Notes: generated by a model from the letters alone, not told the origin. A stretch of 64,000 nt of DNA from Pseudochrobactrum saccharolyticum (GCF_008801715.1 NZ_VZPG01000002.1:124001-188000); one strand, 5' to 3'. Positions 35,811 through 45,454 are shown, counted from the first letter of the stretch. Made by a program: numbers and translations.

Positions 35811-36181
35811 TGGAGGCGTAGCTCTCTTTTTGGAAGAAGCGCACTGGACCCGACCGGTAATGTCCGCATGACAACAGGACAGGAAAAGCGCTTATGTTTG
35901 CGCATTGCGTTAAAATTAATAAAGCCGTTACGGGGAACAGGCCAAAAAGTCAACAAAAATGCCGTTTTTGCTTCGATTTAGGTTGATATAATTGATATTC
36001 CGGCAGCCCACAACTATACGATCTGCCAATAGAAGCATCGCATTGTTATAAAGCGATGCTGTTTATCTCTGTTTTATCAGTGGTTTTGCAGATCCGTGTA
36101 TGACTAACTATGCGGTTTCGGCCGGATTTTTCTTGGCTTTCTGACTAGTACGAGTTTTGTGCGCCAATAGGCGCACGGCGC
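35811..36181. other. Gene-free region with two hairpins between nadK and rhlE
   Basis: The 371-bp stretch has the hairpins AGCATCGC (36034-36041)/GCGATGCT (36053-36060) and GTGCGCC (36159-36165)/GGCGCAC (36170-36176). The second starts just past the nadK stop codon and may end its transcript, although it lacks a T-run. The rhlE promoter should lie nearer 35850. No gene seen. Confidence 0.45.
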
Positions 36182-36955
36182 TTAATAACGGAACTGCTCA
36201 TTGAGGATGCGCTCATCCCATGTATGCTCTTCATCAAAAAGCAGCGTGACACGGTTTTGCGTATCTTCGCGCACAGTTACGGAGGTGACGGATTTCACTT
36301 CTGTATGATCCGCAACAGCATTGACCGGTCGCTTGTCGACTTCAAGTATATCCATCCGCACAGTCACTGACTTCGGCAGCAATGCACCGCGCCAACGACG
36401 CGGGCGGAAAGGGCTGACGGGTGTCAGAGCCAGCAGCGGGGAGTCGAGCGGCAGGATTGGTCCCTGAGCAGACAGATTATAGGCAGTGGAGCCGGCAGGG
36501 GTGGCCACCATCAGTCCGTCGCAGATCAGTTCTTCCAACCGCACCTTGTCATCAATGCTGATACGGATTTTCGCCGCCTGATAAGATTGGCGCAAAACGG
36601 ACACTTCATTAATGGCCAGTGCTTTGACGGTGCCGCTCTCACGCGATTCAGTAATCATTTCAAGAGGGCGGATGGTTTCTGCATGAGCGGCTGCAATACG
36701 CTTGGGTAAGTCTTCCTCGTGATACTCATTCATAAGGAAGCCGACCGAGCCGCGATTCATGCCGTAAATCGGGCGCTCGTGATTCATATGATCGTGCAAA
36801 GCCTGTAACATGACCCCGTCACCGCCAAGCACGATGAGAGCATCTGCTTCATCTGCAGGTGATTCACCATAGCGATTGCGTAATGATTCCGCGGCCGAGA
36901 CCGATTCCGGAGTGCCTGAAGTGATATAAAAGAATTTTTTATACGGGTATTTCAT
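36182..36955 (-). CDS. nadK: NAD kinase
   Basis: NadK phosphorylates NAD to NADP. The protein has 257 residues. It shows LIVLGGDGVMLQALHDH with the GGDG motif at about 44-47, GMNRGSVGFLMNEY, the Asn-Glu pair in AINEVSVLR, and the C-terminal nucleotide-binding part CDGLMVATPAGSTAYNLSAQGPILPL. Length is typical of the alphaproteobacterial form. It is transcribed away from tRNA-Thr. Confident. Confidence 0.96.
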   Translation of the reverse strand: MKYPYKKFFYITSGTPESVSAAESLRNRYGESPADEADALIVLGGDGVMLQALHDHMNHERPIYGMNRGSVGFLMNEYHEEDLPKRIAAAHAETIRPLEMITESRESGTVKALAINEVSVLRQSYQAAKIRISIDDKVRLEELICDGLMVATPAGSTAYNLSAQGPILPLDSPLLALTPVSPFRPRRWRGALLPKSVTVRMDILEVDKRPVNAVADHTEVKSVTSVTVREDTQNRVTLLFDEEHTWDERILNEQFRY

Positions 36956-37096
36956 CAGTTTCTGCCGAAAAGCTGCATGATTAGATGAGGATTTGTAGCC
37001 TAAATGTGGATAAGAGGCAAAACATTGTTATTTTTTCTGCGTCTAAGCGATTTTCCGTTTTACAAACAAAAAGAATATGCTATCTAGCCGTCAGTT

Positions 37097-37172
<76 letters not shown>

Positions 37173-37173
37173 C

Positions 37174-37193
37174 TTACAATCTTTTCATTGTAA
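37174..37193 (+). terminator. AT-rich hairpin downstream of tRNA-Thr
   Basis: TTACAAT (37174-37180) pairs with ATTGTAA (37187-37193), followed within 20 bases by CTTTTTC. The stem is weak, so termination is only plausible. Confidence 0.4.
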
Positions 37194-37435
37194 TTGTTGT
37201 GCTTTTTCAACTAATCTCAGAATTGAGATTTGATACTGAGAAGCGTTTTATAATCTTTTCCCACACATATTATCGCTTAATGCAAAGGCTATTCCTGCCA
37301 TCTCTTTGGTAGCATGTTTGATGCTGTGTAATCATTGACTGACCGAAGGTTGATTCTCCGCTGTCAGGATTCGGCTTCCTGTTCGCTATTGTCAGAGCGC
37401 TGGGGAGATTAAAATTATAGTTTTGAAAAGGCGGC

Positions 37436-37747
37436 TTAATGGCTGCTTTTTTTATGGACGAGCCAGAGATGTAATATCTGTAAGCCAATCATCACAATGC
37501 CCAGAAAAATAAGGGATTGAGTTGTTGACTGCTGATGCTCTGAAATACTGGTCAGAATTAGCGCAGAGCTGATCACCGCAAAAATGGCAGGAAATGAAGC
37601 CAGTGCTATAACTCTCGGAGCTGACCAGTTAACCTGTCCGGAAAGACTCCATTGCATCGGAAGTCTGTGCAGATGATGAAGTTTATTATTTGCTGCTATG
37701 GCAATTAAACTCATTAACAACAGAACGATAAACCCAGCAGCATACAT
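37436..37747 (-). CDS. Small three-helix membrane protein, DUF1648/SdpI-like
   Basis: The protein has 103 residues with three hydrophobic segments (about 2-19, 47-66, 77-95). The segment LPMQWSLSGQVNWSAPR between helix 1 and 2 matches the DUF1648 pattern, in which a proline, a basic or aromatic pair and Gly-x-x-x-Trp recur. Family members include SdpI-type immunity or signal-receptor proteins, but most are uncharacterised. GAGG precedes the start. It is the first gene of the accessory-looking stretch after the tRNA. Confidence 0.65.
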   Translation of the reverse strand: MYAAGFIVLLLMSLIAIAANNKLHHLHRLPMQWSLSGQVNWSAPRVIALASFPAIFAVISSALILTSISEHQQSTTQSLIFLGIVMIGLQILHLWLVHKKSSH

Positions 37748-38032
37748 TATCGACCTCGGATGTCGGGGAATTCATTTATTCACTTTGATCATCGCTGCAA
37801 TGTGTGAAGTTTTGGTGCGGATAGTGCCTGCTACCAATTAACATGTCGGCTGAGAGGCTGAATTGCGTCTGACGGTTATAATGATCCGTTTACTGCTTAA
37901 GCCACCAGTTTAGGACGTGTGTCAGTGTTCTAGCCATCACTTATTGCGGGGCTTTAATTGTGGCCTCAGAACTGGGATTTATTTCGTGCCAAACTACAAT
38001 ATTATTAATTTTGTATATTGGAGGGTGGATAT

Positions 38033-38254
38033 ATGAAGAAATCTATTATTGTCGTATTTTTAATAGCTTCAATGGCTACCGGATCAAGTCTCGGGGTCGC
38101 AAATGCTGGCCCGTGGTGTGATGCTGCCCGAGAACAACAAATTAAGCCGCCATCGGGAAATCCTGCAGTTGGAAACCCGTACAAGAGTGGGGAAGCCGGT
38201 GCAAATTGGGGCAGTTTTTTTGCTCAAGTGATTTTTTGCGCTTTTGATTTGTAG
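38033..38254 (+). CDS. Small secreted peptide precursor with two cysteines, unknown
   Basis: The 73-residue precursor has a signal peptide (MKKSIIVVFLIASMATGS to VANA, about 1-27) and a mature part of about 46 residues, GPWCDAAREQQIKPPSG and onward, ending NWGSFFAQVIFCAFDL. The two cysteines near the ends of the mature chain could form one disulfide. A strong ribosome-binding site, GGAGGGTGG, lies 5 bp before the ATG at 38033, and a tetraloop terminator follows, so this is an expressed unit. I do not recognise the family. Confidence 0.7.
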   Translation: MKKSIIVVFLIASMATGSSLGVANAGPWCDAAREQQIKPPSGNPAVGNPYKSGEAGANWGSFFAQVIFCAFDL

Positions 38255-38298
38255 AATTAAAGAGACGTGCTGTTTAGTACATGAGCTTGCGAGACTTT

Positions 38299-38316
38299 AC
38301 CCCGCTTCGGCGGGGT
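38299..38316 (+). terminator. UUCG-tetraloop terminator after the small secreted peptide
   Basis: ACCCCGC (38299-38305), TTCG loop, GCGGGGT (38310-38316), then a T-run. A textbook rho-independent terminator. Confidence 0.93.
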
Positions 38317-38396
38317 TTTTTATAGTGTCGCTGGCATTTGTTGTGGCTGATTTGTCCGGTGTTGAGCGGACTCCTGAATTATTGCATCATCGCATA

Positions 38397-38567
38397 TTAT
38401 GGCTGCGTTGCCGGCTCAGTCGGGTTTGAGCACGGCTCTTGTCCTTTGAGGTTTTTGGACATGCAGGCGTAACGGTCAAAGCTTTTTCCTGAGTCCATTG
38501 CAGCTTTGCCCGCGCCGCAGGCCGTTAATGCGAGGGAGGCAATGAGCAGAGGAATAGCTCTTTTCAT
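38397..38567 (-). CDS. Small lipoprotein, unknown
   Basis: The 56-residue precursor starts MKRAIPLLIASLALTACGAG: a lipoprotein signal peptide with lipobox LTAC, so Cys17 would be lipidated. The mature part is short with two further cysteines (YACMSKN, QEPCSNP) and ends in a Thr/Pro-rich tail. No strong ribosome-binding site is visible; an in-frame ATG at 38597 is an alternative. It faces the small secreted peptide gene convergently. Function unknown. Confidence 0.6.
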   Translation of the reverse strand: MKRAIPLLIASLALTACGAGKAAMDSGKSFDRYACMSKNLKGQEPCSNPTEPATQP

Positions 38568-38686
38568 TTCAAAACAAGCTCTTATCAAAATTTTCATTCC
38601 TGTGCGGCGTGTTGCAATGTTCAGATAAGGAAATACATGGTGCGATTTTGGCAATTATACGTCGGCTGATTGATCGATACCTATAT

Positions 38687-39607
38687 TTACCGTGCCTTTT
38701 TATTACGCATAGTGAGTGCGAGACCTGCCAATATAAGTGAGACACCGAGCAAAAATTGTAAGCCAATATTGTCACCGAACAGGATGGCTGAAGCAATGAT
38801 CCCAAATACTGGCTGAAGATATTGAATGCTGGCTGCGACCGGTGCCGGTACATTCTTTAAAATACTGATCCATAAGAATAATCCGGCTACACTCACGATT
38901 AATCCAAGATATGCAGCCGCACCGAGTGAAACGGCTGTGAGTGTAAAGGGAGCCTGATAAGTTTCCCAGGCAGCAAGCGGGATCATTGCCAGCAGCCCGA
39001 AGAATGTGCTCCATGTTACGACCACGACTGTTCCATATTTAAGTGTCAGTTCAACACTCCAGACATAATAGAACGCAACCGCAATGGCCGAAATCTGTAT
39101 CCAGACAGGCCCTGAAAACGTGGTGGTTATGTCAGAGGATGTGTTCTCAAATGCAACAACGACAATGCCAATAAACGCTGTCGCAACACCGCATATCTGA
39201 ATAATCGTGATCGGCTGCTTTAACCGGTATGTTGCAAAGCTCACAATAAACAAGGGAATGGTTGCGGAGAGAATGGTTCCTACTGATGCCGATGTACCAT
39301 TTACACCTATTGTCTGCGCGACCTGTCCCAAACCAATGCCGATGATGCCAAGCATAGCCACGGTGGGGACTGCTTTCCACGGTAAAGGCTTTTTCCCGAT
39401 TAACAGCAACAGCATAAACGGTACGGCGACTGCATAACGCAATGCGGTGAGTGTCAATGGTGGTGTTGAGTTTAGACCCAGCTTGGTTGCTGGTATGGAG
39501 AGCCCCCACATGAGCGCCAGAAGCAACATTGCACCAAAGCTGACAAGCGTGACCGGCTTGTGAGAAATTGCCATATATGCAGTTTTGTTGCTTAAGGTTT
39601 GACTCAT
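38687..39607 (-). CDS. EamA/DMT-superfamily transporter
   Basis: The 306-residue inner-membrane protein has ten hydrophobic segments in two EamA repeats (LALMWGLSIPATKLGLNSTPP in the first; WSTFFGLLAMIPLAAW and PVAASIQYLQPVFGIIASAI in the second). DMT carriers export amino acids, nucleosides, metabolites or drugs; substrate unknown. AGGA precedes the start. It is divergent from a LysR-type regulator with a 117-bp gap, so that regulator probably controls it. Confidence 0.9.
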   Translation of the reverse strand: MSQTLSNKTAYMAISHKPVTLVSFGAMLLLALMWGLSIPATKLGLNSTPPLTLTALRYAVAVPFMLLLLIGKKPLPWKAVPTVAMLGIIGIGLGQVAQTIGVNGTSASVGTILSATIPLFIVSFATYRLKQPITIIQICGVATAFIGIVVVAFENTSSDITTTFSGPVWIQISAIAVAFYYVWSVELTLKYGTVVVVTWSTFFGLLAMIPLAAWETYQAPFTLTAVSLGAAAYLGLIVSVAGLFLWISILKNVPAPVAASIQYLQPVFGIIASAILFGDNIGLQFLLGVSLILAGLALTMRNKKAR

Positions 39608-39724
39608 TGAGAAATCCTCAAAATAGCGCGAGCTTTTCTTAAGATTTACCGCTCTCTGCCTCTTGCAGACAAACCATTTATAATCACACTATGCGTGAGA
39701 TTTTGTCATGTATGGGTGTAAAAT

Positions 39725-40627
39725 ATGGCAGGCCATCTTCCTCCGTTACAAACGCTTCGTGCTTTTGAGGCTGCGGGCAGGCGATTGAGTATGACGCTTG
39801 CTGCAGAAGAGCTGTGTGTCACGCACGGAGCCGTCAGCAGGCAGATCAAAGCTTTGGAAGATGATCTTGGTTGCAGGCTGTTTAAACGCTTGACGCGGAA
39901 AATTGAGTTTACGGATGACGGGGCAAATTACTTTGCCGCAGTTACTCACTTGCTGTCGGAACTGGCGCGGGAGACTGAAAATATCCGGACTAGAAATACT
40001 GATGCAAAACTGGTCATCAATTGCAGTATTTCATTTGCGAGCAAATGGTTAGCGCAGCGTTTGCACCGCTTGATGAGTTGTTACCCCGATTACGATATCC
40101 ATCTAGAGGTGAATGAAAATGCTGTCGATTTTAATGTTTCCTCCGCGCATGTCGTTTTACGTTACGGGAATGGCATATATCCCAATGCGGATAGTGAGCG
40201 CATCATGGACGAAACTGTAAGTCCGGTTTGTTCACCTGCTTATCGTGAGAAAACGGGAGGTATAGCCACTGCCTCAGATTTGCTTTCCTGTAAATTGATA
40301 CATGAAAACGGAATGAAAACAGACTGGCATCGTTGGTTTGAGTTCTTCGGGATAAAAGGCAGTAATATACGCGGTGCCGGTTACAGTCATGGAAGTATGT
40401 CCATAGAGGCGGCAATCAGAGGTGAGGGCGTGGCACTGGGGCGCAGCGTGCTTGTCGCCGAGGATCTGGCCTCAGGCCGGCTGGTGGAGCTGTTTCCGGC
40501 ATTCCGTCTGAATGTTGAGCATGGCTATGATCTTATTTATGCAAAAGGCAGTCGTGATCACCCGAAAGTTTGTGCATTCAGAGATTGGATGAATGAGGAA
40601 ATCCGCCGGTTTAATATGCCTGAATAG
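39725..40627 (+). CDS. LysR-type transcriptional regulator, GcvA-like
   Basis: The 300-residue regulator has an N-terminal winged helix (LPPLQTLRAFEAAGRRLSMTLAAEEL, VTHGAVSRQIKALEDDLGCRLFKR) and a PBP2-like effector domain (about 90-295) of the GcvA type, with PVCSPAYRE and GEGVALGRSVLVAEDLASGRLVELF. It likely regulates the divergent EamA transporter. The effector is unknown. Monocistronic; followed by the porin terminator on the other strand. Confidence 0.9.
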   Translation: MAGHLPPLQTLRAFEAAGRRLSMTLAAEELCVTHGAVSRQIKALEDDLGCRLFKRLTRKIEFTDDGANYFAAVTHLLSELARETENIRTRNTDAKLVINCSISFASKWLAQRLHRLMSCYPDYDIHLEVNENAVDFNVSSAHVVLRYGNGIYPNADSERIMDETVSPVCSPAYREKTGGIATASDLLSCKLIHENGMKTDWHRWFEFFGIKGSNIRGAGYSHGSMSIEAAIRGEGVALGRSVLVAEDLASGRLVELFPAFRLNVEHGYDLIYAKGSRDHPKVCAFRDWMNEEIRRFNMPE

Positions 40628-40743
40628 CACTCTTATCCTCGGATAAGTGCTTGGCGTGTTTATCGTTTTAAATGAGAAGGATAATGCCGAAGGGCGGTTT
40701 GTAAAAAGAGGCTGGAATATCTTATTGTGTTTAGAAAATAAAA

Positions 40744-40774
40744 ACACGGCGAGATGTTTGATTTCCCGCCGTGT
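40744..40774 (-). terminator. Rho-independent terminator of the porin gene
   Basis: ACACGGCG (40744-40751) pairs with CGCCGTGT (40767-40774). Read on the minus strand the stem is followed by TTTTTATTTTC. It lies about 110 bp past the porin stop and may also stop the LysR transcript. Confidence 0.8.
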
Positions 40775-40882
40775 CCCGTGAGCGTAGCTGAATGGAAAGT
40801 ATTTTGATGACTGGAGGTCATAACCAAGTCTAGACTACGCTCTTAGGGAGATGCGTTATATTCATCCCCCTAGTAAATTTTA

Positions 40883-41950
40883 TTAGAACGAACGCTGGAA
40901 GCGGATCATACCACCGAATGCGCCTTCGCCACGAACGGCTGGAGCGTATTTGTCGGTGTCTTTCCACTTGGTGTAGGAAACTTCAGGAGTAATTGTGAAG
41001 CCTGGAACCAGCTGGTAAGCTACGTTTGCAGTGTAAGCCTGTTTGCCGAAATCTTCGTAAGCAGCCTGCAGGTTGAAAGTAGCTTTGTCGGTTGCCTTGT
41101 ACTTCAGACCACCCCAGACAGCCCAATCGCCGCCCCAGTTGCCGTACATGCCAACAGCTTCTTCATAAGAAGCGTAACCGCCCTGTACCCATACGGAGAA
41201 TACGTCAGTTACGTTTACATCGAGGCGAACTTTACCAGCCCACTCTTCGATTTCAGAGTCGTAAGCTGCAACACCAGCGATCGAACCCCAAGCCTGTTCG
41301 AACTTCAGACCACCAACAACGTGTGGCATGTAATCGTCGATTACGCCGTTGTAGGTTTTAACGCCATCGGTGAATGCTGTAACCTGTTCGCCCTGTTCAG
41401 CGGAGATAACTGCCGAGAAGCCGTTGCCGCCCTTGAAGGTGTAGCTGATGATGTTTGTGTTGTATGCGCCTGGCGATACAACGTCATCGTTGATTACGTC
41501 GCCGAGGTAACCTGTGAGGGTGTGGAATGCTGAATCGGTTTTACCGATGAGCAGGCCGCCCAGCTGAATGTAAGCGTGCTTCAGAGTGTGGCTGCCCTGT
41601 GCGCCGTCACCGAAGTTGAAACGGTTTTCGGTGAAGGTCTTCAGTGTGCCGAGTTCGGTTTCCGAAGCTGTGTGTGTGCGCAGTGTGAAGCGGGTGTTGG
41701 TTGACCAAGTTTCGCGGTCATGACCTTTGTAAACGTCATCGCCAGCTTTAAAGTCAGCGCGAACATAACCGGAAAGACGCAGGCAGGTTTCTGTGCCTGG
41801 AATGTAGAAGTAGCCAGCGCCGTAAGCGTCGCAAACGCGCACATATTCTACTGCTTCTGGTTCTGGTGCAACGATGGCGTCGGCAGCCTGAGCGCCGGTT
41901 GCTGCAACGAGTGCTGCAGCGGAGCCGAAAAGAAGGCTCTTAATGGTCAT
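40883..41950 (-). CDS. omp2b: Outer-membrane porin of the Brucella Omp2 type
   Basis: This 355-residue trimeric beta-barrel porin lets small solutes cross the outer membrane. The signal peptide [19 protein letters not shown] is followed by [20 protein letters not shown] and [18 protein letters not shown], the hallmark start of Omp2a/Omp2b with its conserved Cys pair. Strands alternate through the barrel and the chain ends in RFQRSF with terminal Phe for BAM recognition. ATG 41950 gives the signal peptide; the frame is open to 42013 only by chance. Brucella usually has two inverted copies; only one is here. Confidence 0.95.
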   Translation of the reverse strand: MTIKSLLFGSAAALVAATGAQAADAIVAPEPEAVEYVRVCDAYGAGYFYIPGTETCLRLSGYVRADFKAGDDVYKGHDRETWSTNTRFTLRTHTASETELGTLKTFTENRFNFGDGAQGSHTLKHAYIQLGGLLIGKTDSAFHTLTGYLGDVINDDVVSPGAYNTNIISYTFKGGNGFSAVISAEQGEQVTAFTDGVKTYNGVIDDYMPHVVGGLKFEQAWGSIAGVAAYDSEIEEWAGKVRLDVNVTDVFSVWVQGGYASYEEAVGMYGNWGGDWAVWGGLKYKATDKATFNLQAAYEDFGKQAYTANVAYQLVPGFTITPEVSYTKWKDTDKYAPAVRGEGAFGGMIRFQRSF

Positions 41951-42639
41951 TGTGTATTCTCCCGCGTAAGCGATTGATTGTTGAGACTTTCCAATTTTGA
42001 GATTCGGAAACATCTTGCGCTGCGGTTGATATGGAAGGCGGGAGGGTATGGAAATATGAAAAATTACTGAAATATGAGATGGAAATGACCCTGTATCTTT
42101 TTGGTCACAATTTAGTGAGTGGTAAAATTGTTGTGAGATTAGCGTGGAAAAATACCTGATCGAATGAGACCTTTTTAAAGAGGTGCCTTACCTTAAAATT
42201 AGTGTCATGAATATGGAGAGTCGTAAAATTGCTAAATAAAATCAATTACTTGTATTGATGTTGCTCGAGATGATTATCGTTGGTTTTTATGATATTTGTG
42301 ACGTGTTTATTACAGCGCTATTTTCAATGACTGGCAGCACTTTTTTTCACTCACAATAAGTTGAAAACAGTGTTTTTCATCATGCGTCAGCTTTCCTGAA
42401 CTTTTCCGGAATATCGCCGTCTGTAAAATAATTGGCGGACAGGCATGTCGCATTTTGACTTGAAATGCGCATTGAATATTCATGATTCTTTCAATCCATT
42501 CCTTCGTGCAAAAGGTGAACGCGCCCTGTTTATAATATGAAGACATAGTTCCTAAATCTGCTGAACCGAATGCAAATGCTTGCTTTATACGGTGATGTGA
42601 TTATTTAGGCGGAATATTTTACGGCTATGGTGATGTTAT
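41951..42639. other. Long AT-rich gene-free region upstream of the porin
   Basis: The 689-bp stretch between the divergent porin and glycosyltransferase genes contains no supported gene; a frame at 42310-42546 on the minus strand has no ribosome-binding site or recognisable composition. It must hold the porin promoter and possibly a regulatory RNA. The AT content rises here and continues into the two glycosyltransferase genes. Confidence 0.5.
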
Positions 42640-43392
42640 ATGACTACAGTAAATACGGTTTGGATCGGCAAAAAGCTTGGTTTAGTTCATGCCGCCTGTT
42701 TGCGCTCTTTGATACGCCATGGGCATGATGTTGTTTTACACGCATACGGCAAACCTGAAGATACTCCGGATGGTGTTCGGCTGTTTGATGCAAGCAAATT
42801 GATGGATGAGAAAGAGATCTTCGCCCATAAGACAACCGGAAGTCTGGCCATTGCTTCGGATATGTATAGGTACCGAATTCAGAGGGAGGGGTTAGGTCTG
42901 TATGTCGATTGCGATGTATATTGTCTTAAGCCATTTCCTGATGCTGATTATGTTCTCTCATGGGAGAGCAATACGTTATTAAATCCTGCAATTTTAAAGG
43001 TTCCTTATAATAGTAATTTATTGAATTCTTTATTGGAGGCATCTGAGGACCCGTATTTTATTCCACCATGGCTGCCTAAAAAAAAGCAATTGTCTCGGAG
43101 TTTTAAAAAAATTATTGGACGTGGCAAGCACGTTTCAGAGCAGGAATGGGGAGTTATTGGGCCTCAGCTTTTGACATATCATGTTAAAAAGCTGCAGTTA
43201 GAGTCATATGCCTATGCAATTGATGCTTTTTCGCCAATGTATGGAGCTGTATCTAATATGCTTTTCGAGGAGGGCTTAACTGTTAGTGATCTGGTTACGT
43301 CAAGGACAGTGGGCTTACATCTTTATAACTCTGGTCTGAAGGGTAAGGAAATAATACCCAATACACCAATATATGAGATTATTAATTCGTAA
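42640..43392 (+). CDS. Glycosyltransferase with DXD motif (GT32-like)
   Basis: The 250-residue protein has the DXD sugar-nucleotide site in GLGLYVDCDVYCLKPFP (Asp90, Asp92), preceded by KTTGSLAIASDMYRYRIQ, the layout of the DXD-sugar-binding/GT32 family. Such enzymes add single sugars to lipopolysaccharide or capsule cores. Codon use and base content are more AT-rich than in the flanking genes, a sign of possible transfer. It has a weak ribosome-binding site and is followed 58 bp later by a GT25 gene, probably in one operon. Confidence 0.85.
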   Translation: MTTVNTVWIGKKLGLVHAACLRSLIRHGHDVVLHAYGKPEDTPDGVRLFDASKLMDEKEIFAHKTTGSLAIASDMYRYRIQREGLGLYVDCDVYCLKPFPDADYVLSWESNTLLNPAILKVPYNSNLLNSLLEASEDPYFIPPWLPKKKQLSRSFKKIIGRGKHVSEQEWGVIGPQLLTYHVKKLQLESYAYAIDAFSPMYGAVSNMLFEEGLTVSDLVTSRTVGLHLYNSGLKGKEIIPNTPIYEIINS

Positions 43393-43453
43393 GACTGTTT
43401 CAGTTTTACTTATCAAGTTTTTATTTTTTTATCTCTGTTTGTAGTGGGGCGTG

Positions 43454-44236
43454 ATGGAGGTATATCTTATCAATCTGGACAGGCGAGGAGACCGCCTGCA
43501 AGCAATGCAAAAAACATTTGATAGAATAGGATTGTCGTTTATACGGATTGCTGCTGTTGATGGGATGTTAATGTCTCAGGATGAGCGTGACTGGGTTTAT
43601 AGTCTAACCCCAGGTGAAATCGGATGTTATCTAAGTCATAAAAAATGTATTGAGCTTATTGCAGCGTCTCAAAATGAATATGGTGTCGTTTTAGAGGATG
43701 ATGTACAGTTTTCTGATGGTGTTGAAAGATATCTGACTGATATGAATTGGATACCAAAGGGTGCCGACATTGTTAAGCTCGATACCTGTGGACATCTTGT
43801 TCATATAAAACATCTTGTCGAATTACCGGATGCTCGCATTCGGTTGGGACGGTTGTTGTCACCCCATGTTGGTGCTGCAGCTTATATCATATCGCGAGAG
43901 GCAGCGAAGAAGTTATTATCTCTTCTTGATGATATGAACATTCCTATTGATCGTTTGTTATTTACACATGATCGCGGAGTGTTAAATAACATGACCGTTT
44001 GCCAGGTTATTCCTGCATTATGTCAGCAAAGCGGATCACCTAGTACCATTAATCTCGACAGAGATATCTGGATGCAGAAGCAGGTGAAATCCGCCAGGCC
44101 AAAACTCATGCAGCGAATATTACGTGAAGTCAAAAGGCCGTTTAAGGCTGCGCTCTATAATACAATCTCTGGTTCCTCAAGATTGTACAGACGAGTTCGT
44201 ATGGGGAAGCACTGGATAAGAGTCCCTTTCGGCTGA
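43454..44236 (+). CDS. Glycosyltransferase family 25 (LPS biosynthesis type)
   Basis: The protein has about 260 residues. It begins MEVYLINLDRRGDRLQAMQK and shows TPGEIGCYLSHKKCIELI, the acidic VVLEDDVQF and GAAAYIISREAAKKLL, the GT25 (LOS/LPS transferase) pattern. It probably adds a hexose to a lipopolysaccharide core or another surface glycan. The C-terminal 40 residues are basic and may bind membrane. The base composition is AT-rich like the preceding glycosyltransferase. Both lie next to the porin gene but are not coupled to it. Confidence 0.88.
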   Translation: MEVYLINLDRRGDRLQAMQKTFDRIGLSFIRIAAVDGMLMSQDERDWVYSLTPGEIGCYLSHKKCIELIAASQNEYGVVLEDDVQFSDGVERYLTDMNWIPKGADIVKLDTCGHLVHIKHLVELPDARIRLGRLLSPHVGAAAYIISREAAKKLLSLLDDMNIPIDRLLFTHDRGVLNNMTVCQVIPALCQQSGSPSTINLDRDIWMQKQVKSARPKLMQRILREVKRPFKAALYNTISGSSRLYRRVRMGKHWIRVPFG

Positions 44237-44278
44237 GTTTCGTAGAATGCTTCAGGCTTTTGTTGAGGCAAAGCAAAG

Positions 44279-44304
44279 CCCTGCCGCATATGGCTGCGGC
44301 AGGG
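44279..44304. terminator. Bidirectional terminator after the glycosyltransferase pair
   Basis: CCCTGCCGCA (44279-44288) pairs with TGCGGCAGGG (44295-44304), followed by TTGTTATTT on the plus strand and CTTTGCTTTG on the minus strand. Confidence 0.85.
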
Positions 44305-44318
44305 TTGTTATTTAAATC

Positions 44319-44813
44319 TTATTCGTCGTCTTTATCCGGCTGAACCAGATAAATCAGAACCAGAATGATGGTCACGAAGAAGCGGAATGCGTCAGGCACG
44401 CCATTCCACTGTTTGGACATCCACATTCCGAACCATTCACCACCCACCGACATAAAGGCGACCTGCCATGTCAGAAAGCCGAGGGTGAGACCTGCAACTG
44501 CAAGGTTTTTGCTTTTATTGAAAACTTTGGCAGGTTCATTGCGTGCTGCAAGCAGTTTGAAACCTGCAACCCAGCAGATAATGGCCGTCAGTGTTTCGAG
44601 GGTTATAATGCCAATATAACCTACGTGATGAAGCCATTCAGATTCAATGGCTCTGTACTTGATTGTTGCATCAGGAAAGATTGTATCCATGAGGAATACG
44701 TGATGCACAAATGCAAAATTTGAGCCGTAATCTGTGATGTTGCCAAATGCTACCAAGGATGCAAATAGGGCAATTGCCATCACCATAAAGATTTTTGATA
44801 GACGTATGATCAT
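44319..44813 (-). CDS. DUF2165 integral membrane protein
   Basis: The 164-residue protein has four hydrophobic segments, with loop NITDYGSNFAFVHHVFLMDTIFP and GGEWFGMWMSKQWNG before the last, features of the DUF2165 family. Nothing is established about its role. ATG 44813 follows a GAAAG tract; the frame is open to 44849. It is preceded by a 292-bp gap toward a divergent small gene. No link to a known pathway in the neighbourhood. Confidence 0.8.
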   Translation of the reverse strand: MIIRLSKIFMVMAIALFASLVAFGNITDYGSNFAFVHHVFLMDTIFPDATIKYRAIESEWLHHVGYIGIITLETLTAIICWVAGFKLLAARNEPAKVFNKSKNLAVAGLTLGFLTWQVAFMSVGGEWFGMWMSKQWNGVPDAFRFFVTIILVLIYLVQPDKDDE

Positions 44814-45105
44814 ATTGTAACTTTCTTTATTTATCAGGCGCGTAAGCACTCGGATATAATAAGCGCTTATCTGCGGGAGTGCTTAGGTTGGTTTTATAAT
44901 TAAAACAATAATTTTAAGCTGATATATTTTTTATAAACAAAATACTCGCATTCAGATGCAGGATTTTCTGCGAGGATATGCCGGTATTATATTCTTTTTT
45001 GGTGCTTAATGATTGTCAAAAGTAACTCAGACGAACTGATAGCTTGAAAACTTCTTGTTGATGAATTTACTGCACAACTATTGTTTAAATCATGGAAGAT
45101 CGCAG

Positions 45106-45393
45106 ATGAATATTCGAACTCGCCTGATAGCTGCAGTCGTCGTGGCACTCATCGTCGGTTTCGGTTTTATGGCCTATGATAAATATACGGATGCAGAGTG
45201 GGTTGTTTCACCGCAGACAATTGAACGGGTGCGCAATGATGGCCAAACGGGCGTAGAAACGCGTCCCGGTACTGTAGCCGTTCGTGCTATACGCAGCGAA
45301 ATCGCTGATCTGTTGCCTTATAAATGGGCTGCCTATGGTTTTGCAGCAGGGCTTTTGGTGTTCTTTTCTACCCGTCAGCGCAAAACGGCCTGA
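45106..45393 (+). CDS. Small two-helix membrane protein, unknown
   Basis: The 95-residue protein has a hydrophobic segment at each end (about 7-24, LIAAVVVALIVGFGFMAY; and 73-87, YGFAAGLLVFFS), with a charged loop between. ATG 45106 with GGAAG upstream is preferred over 45055. It ends at a clear bidirectional terminator shared with the next lipoprotein gene. I do not recognise a family. Confidence 0.65.
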   Translation: MNIRTRLIAAVVVALIVGFGFMAYDKYTDAEWVVSPQTIERVRNDGQTGVETRPGTVAVRAIRSEIADLLPYKWAAYGFAAGLLVFFSTRQRKTA

Positions 45394-45454
45394 TATCAGC
45401 TCAGATCAAGCCTCACGCTGCAGGGCTTATCTATATAGCTGTATTTCAAGAAAG

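Noticed and set aside
42310-42546. 78-codon minus-strand frame upstream of the porin
   Set aside because: Lies in an AT-rich promoter region, lacks a ribosome-binding site and any motif.
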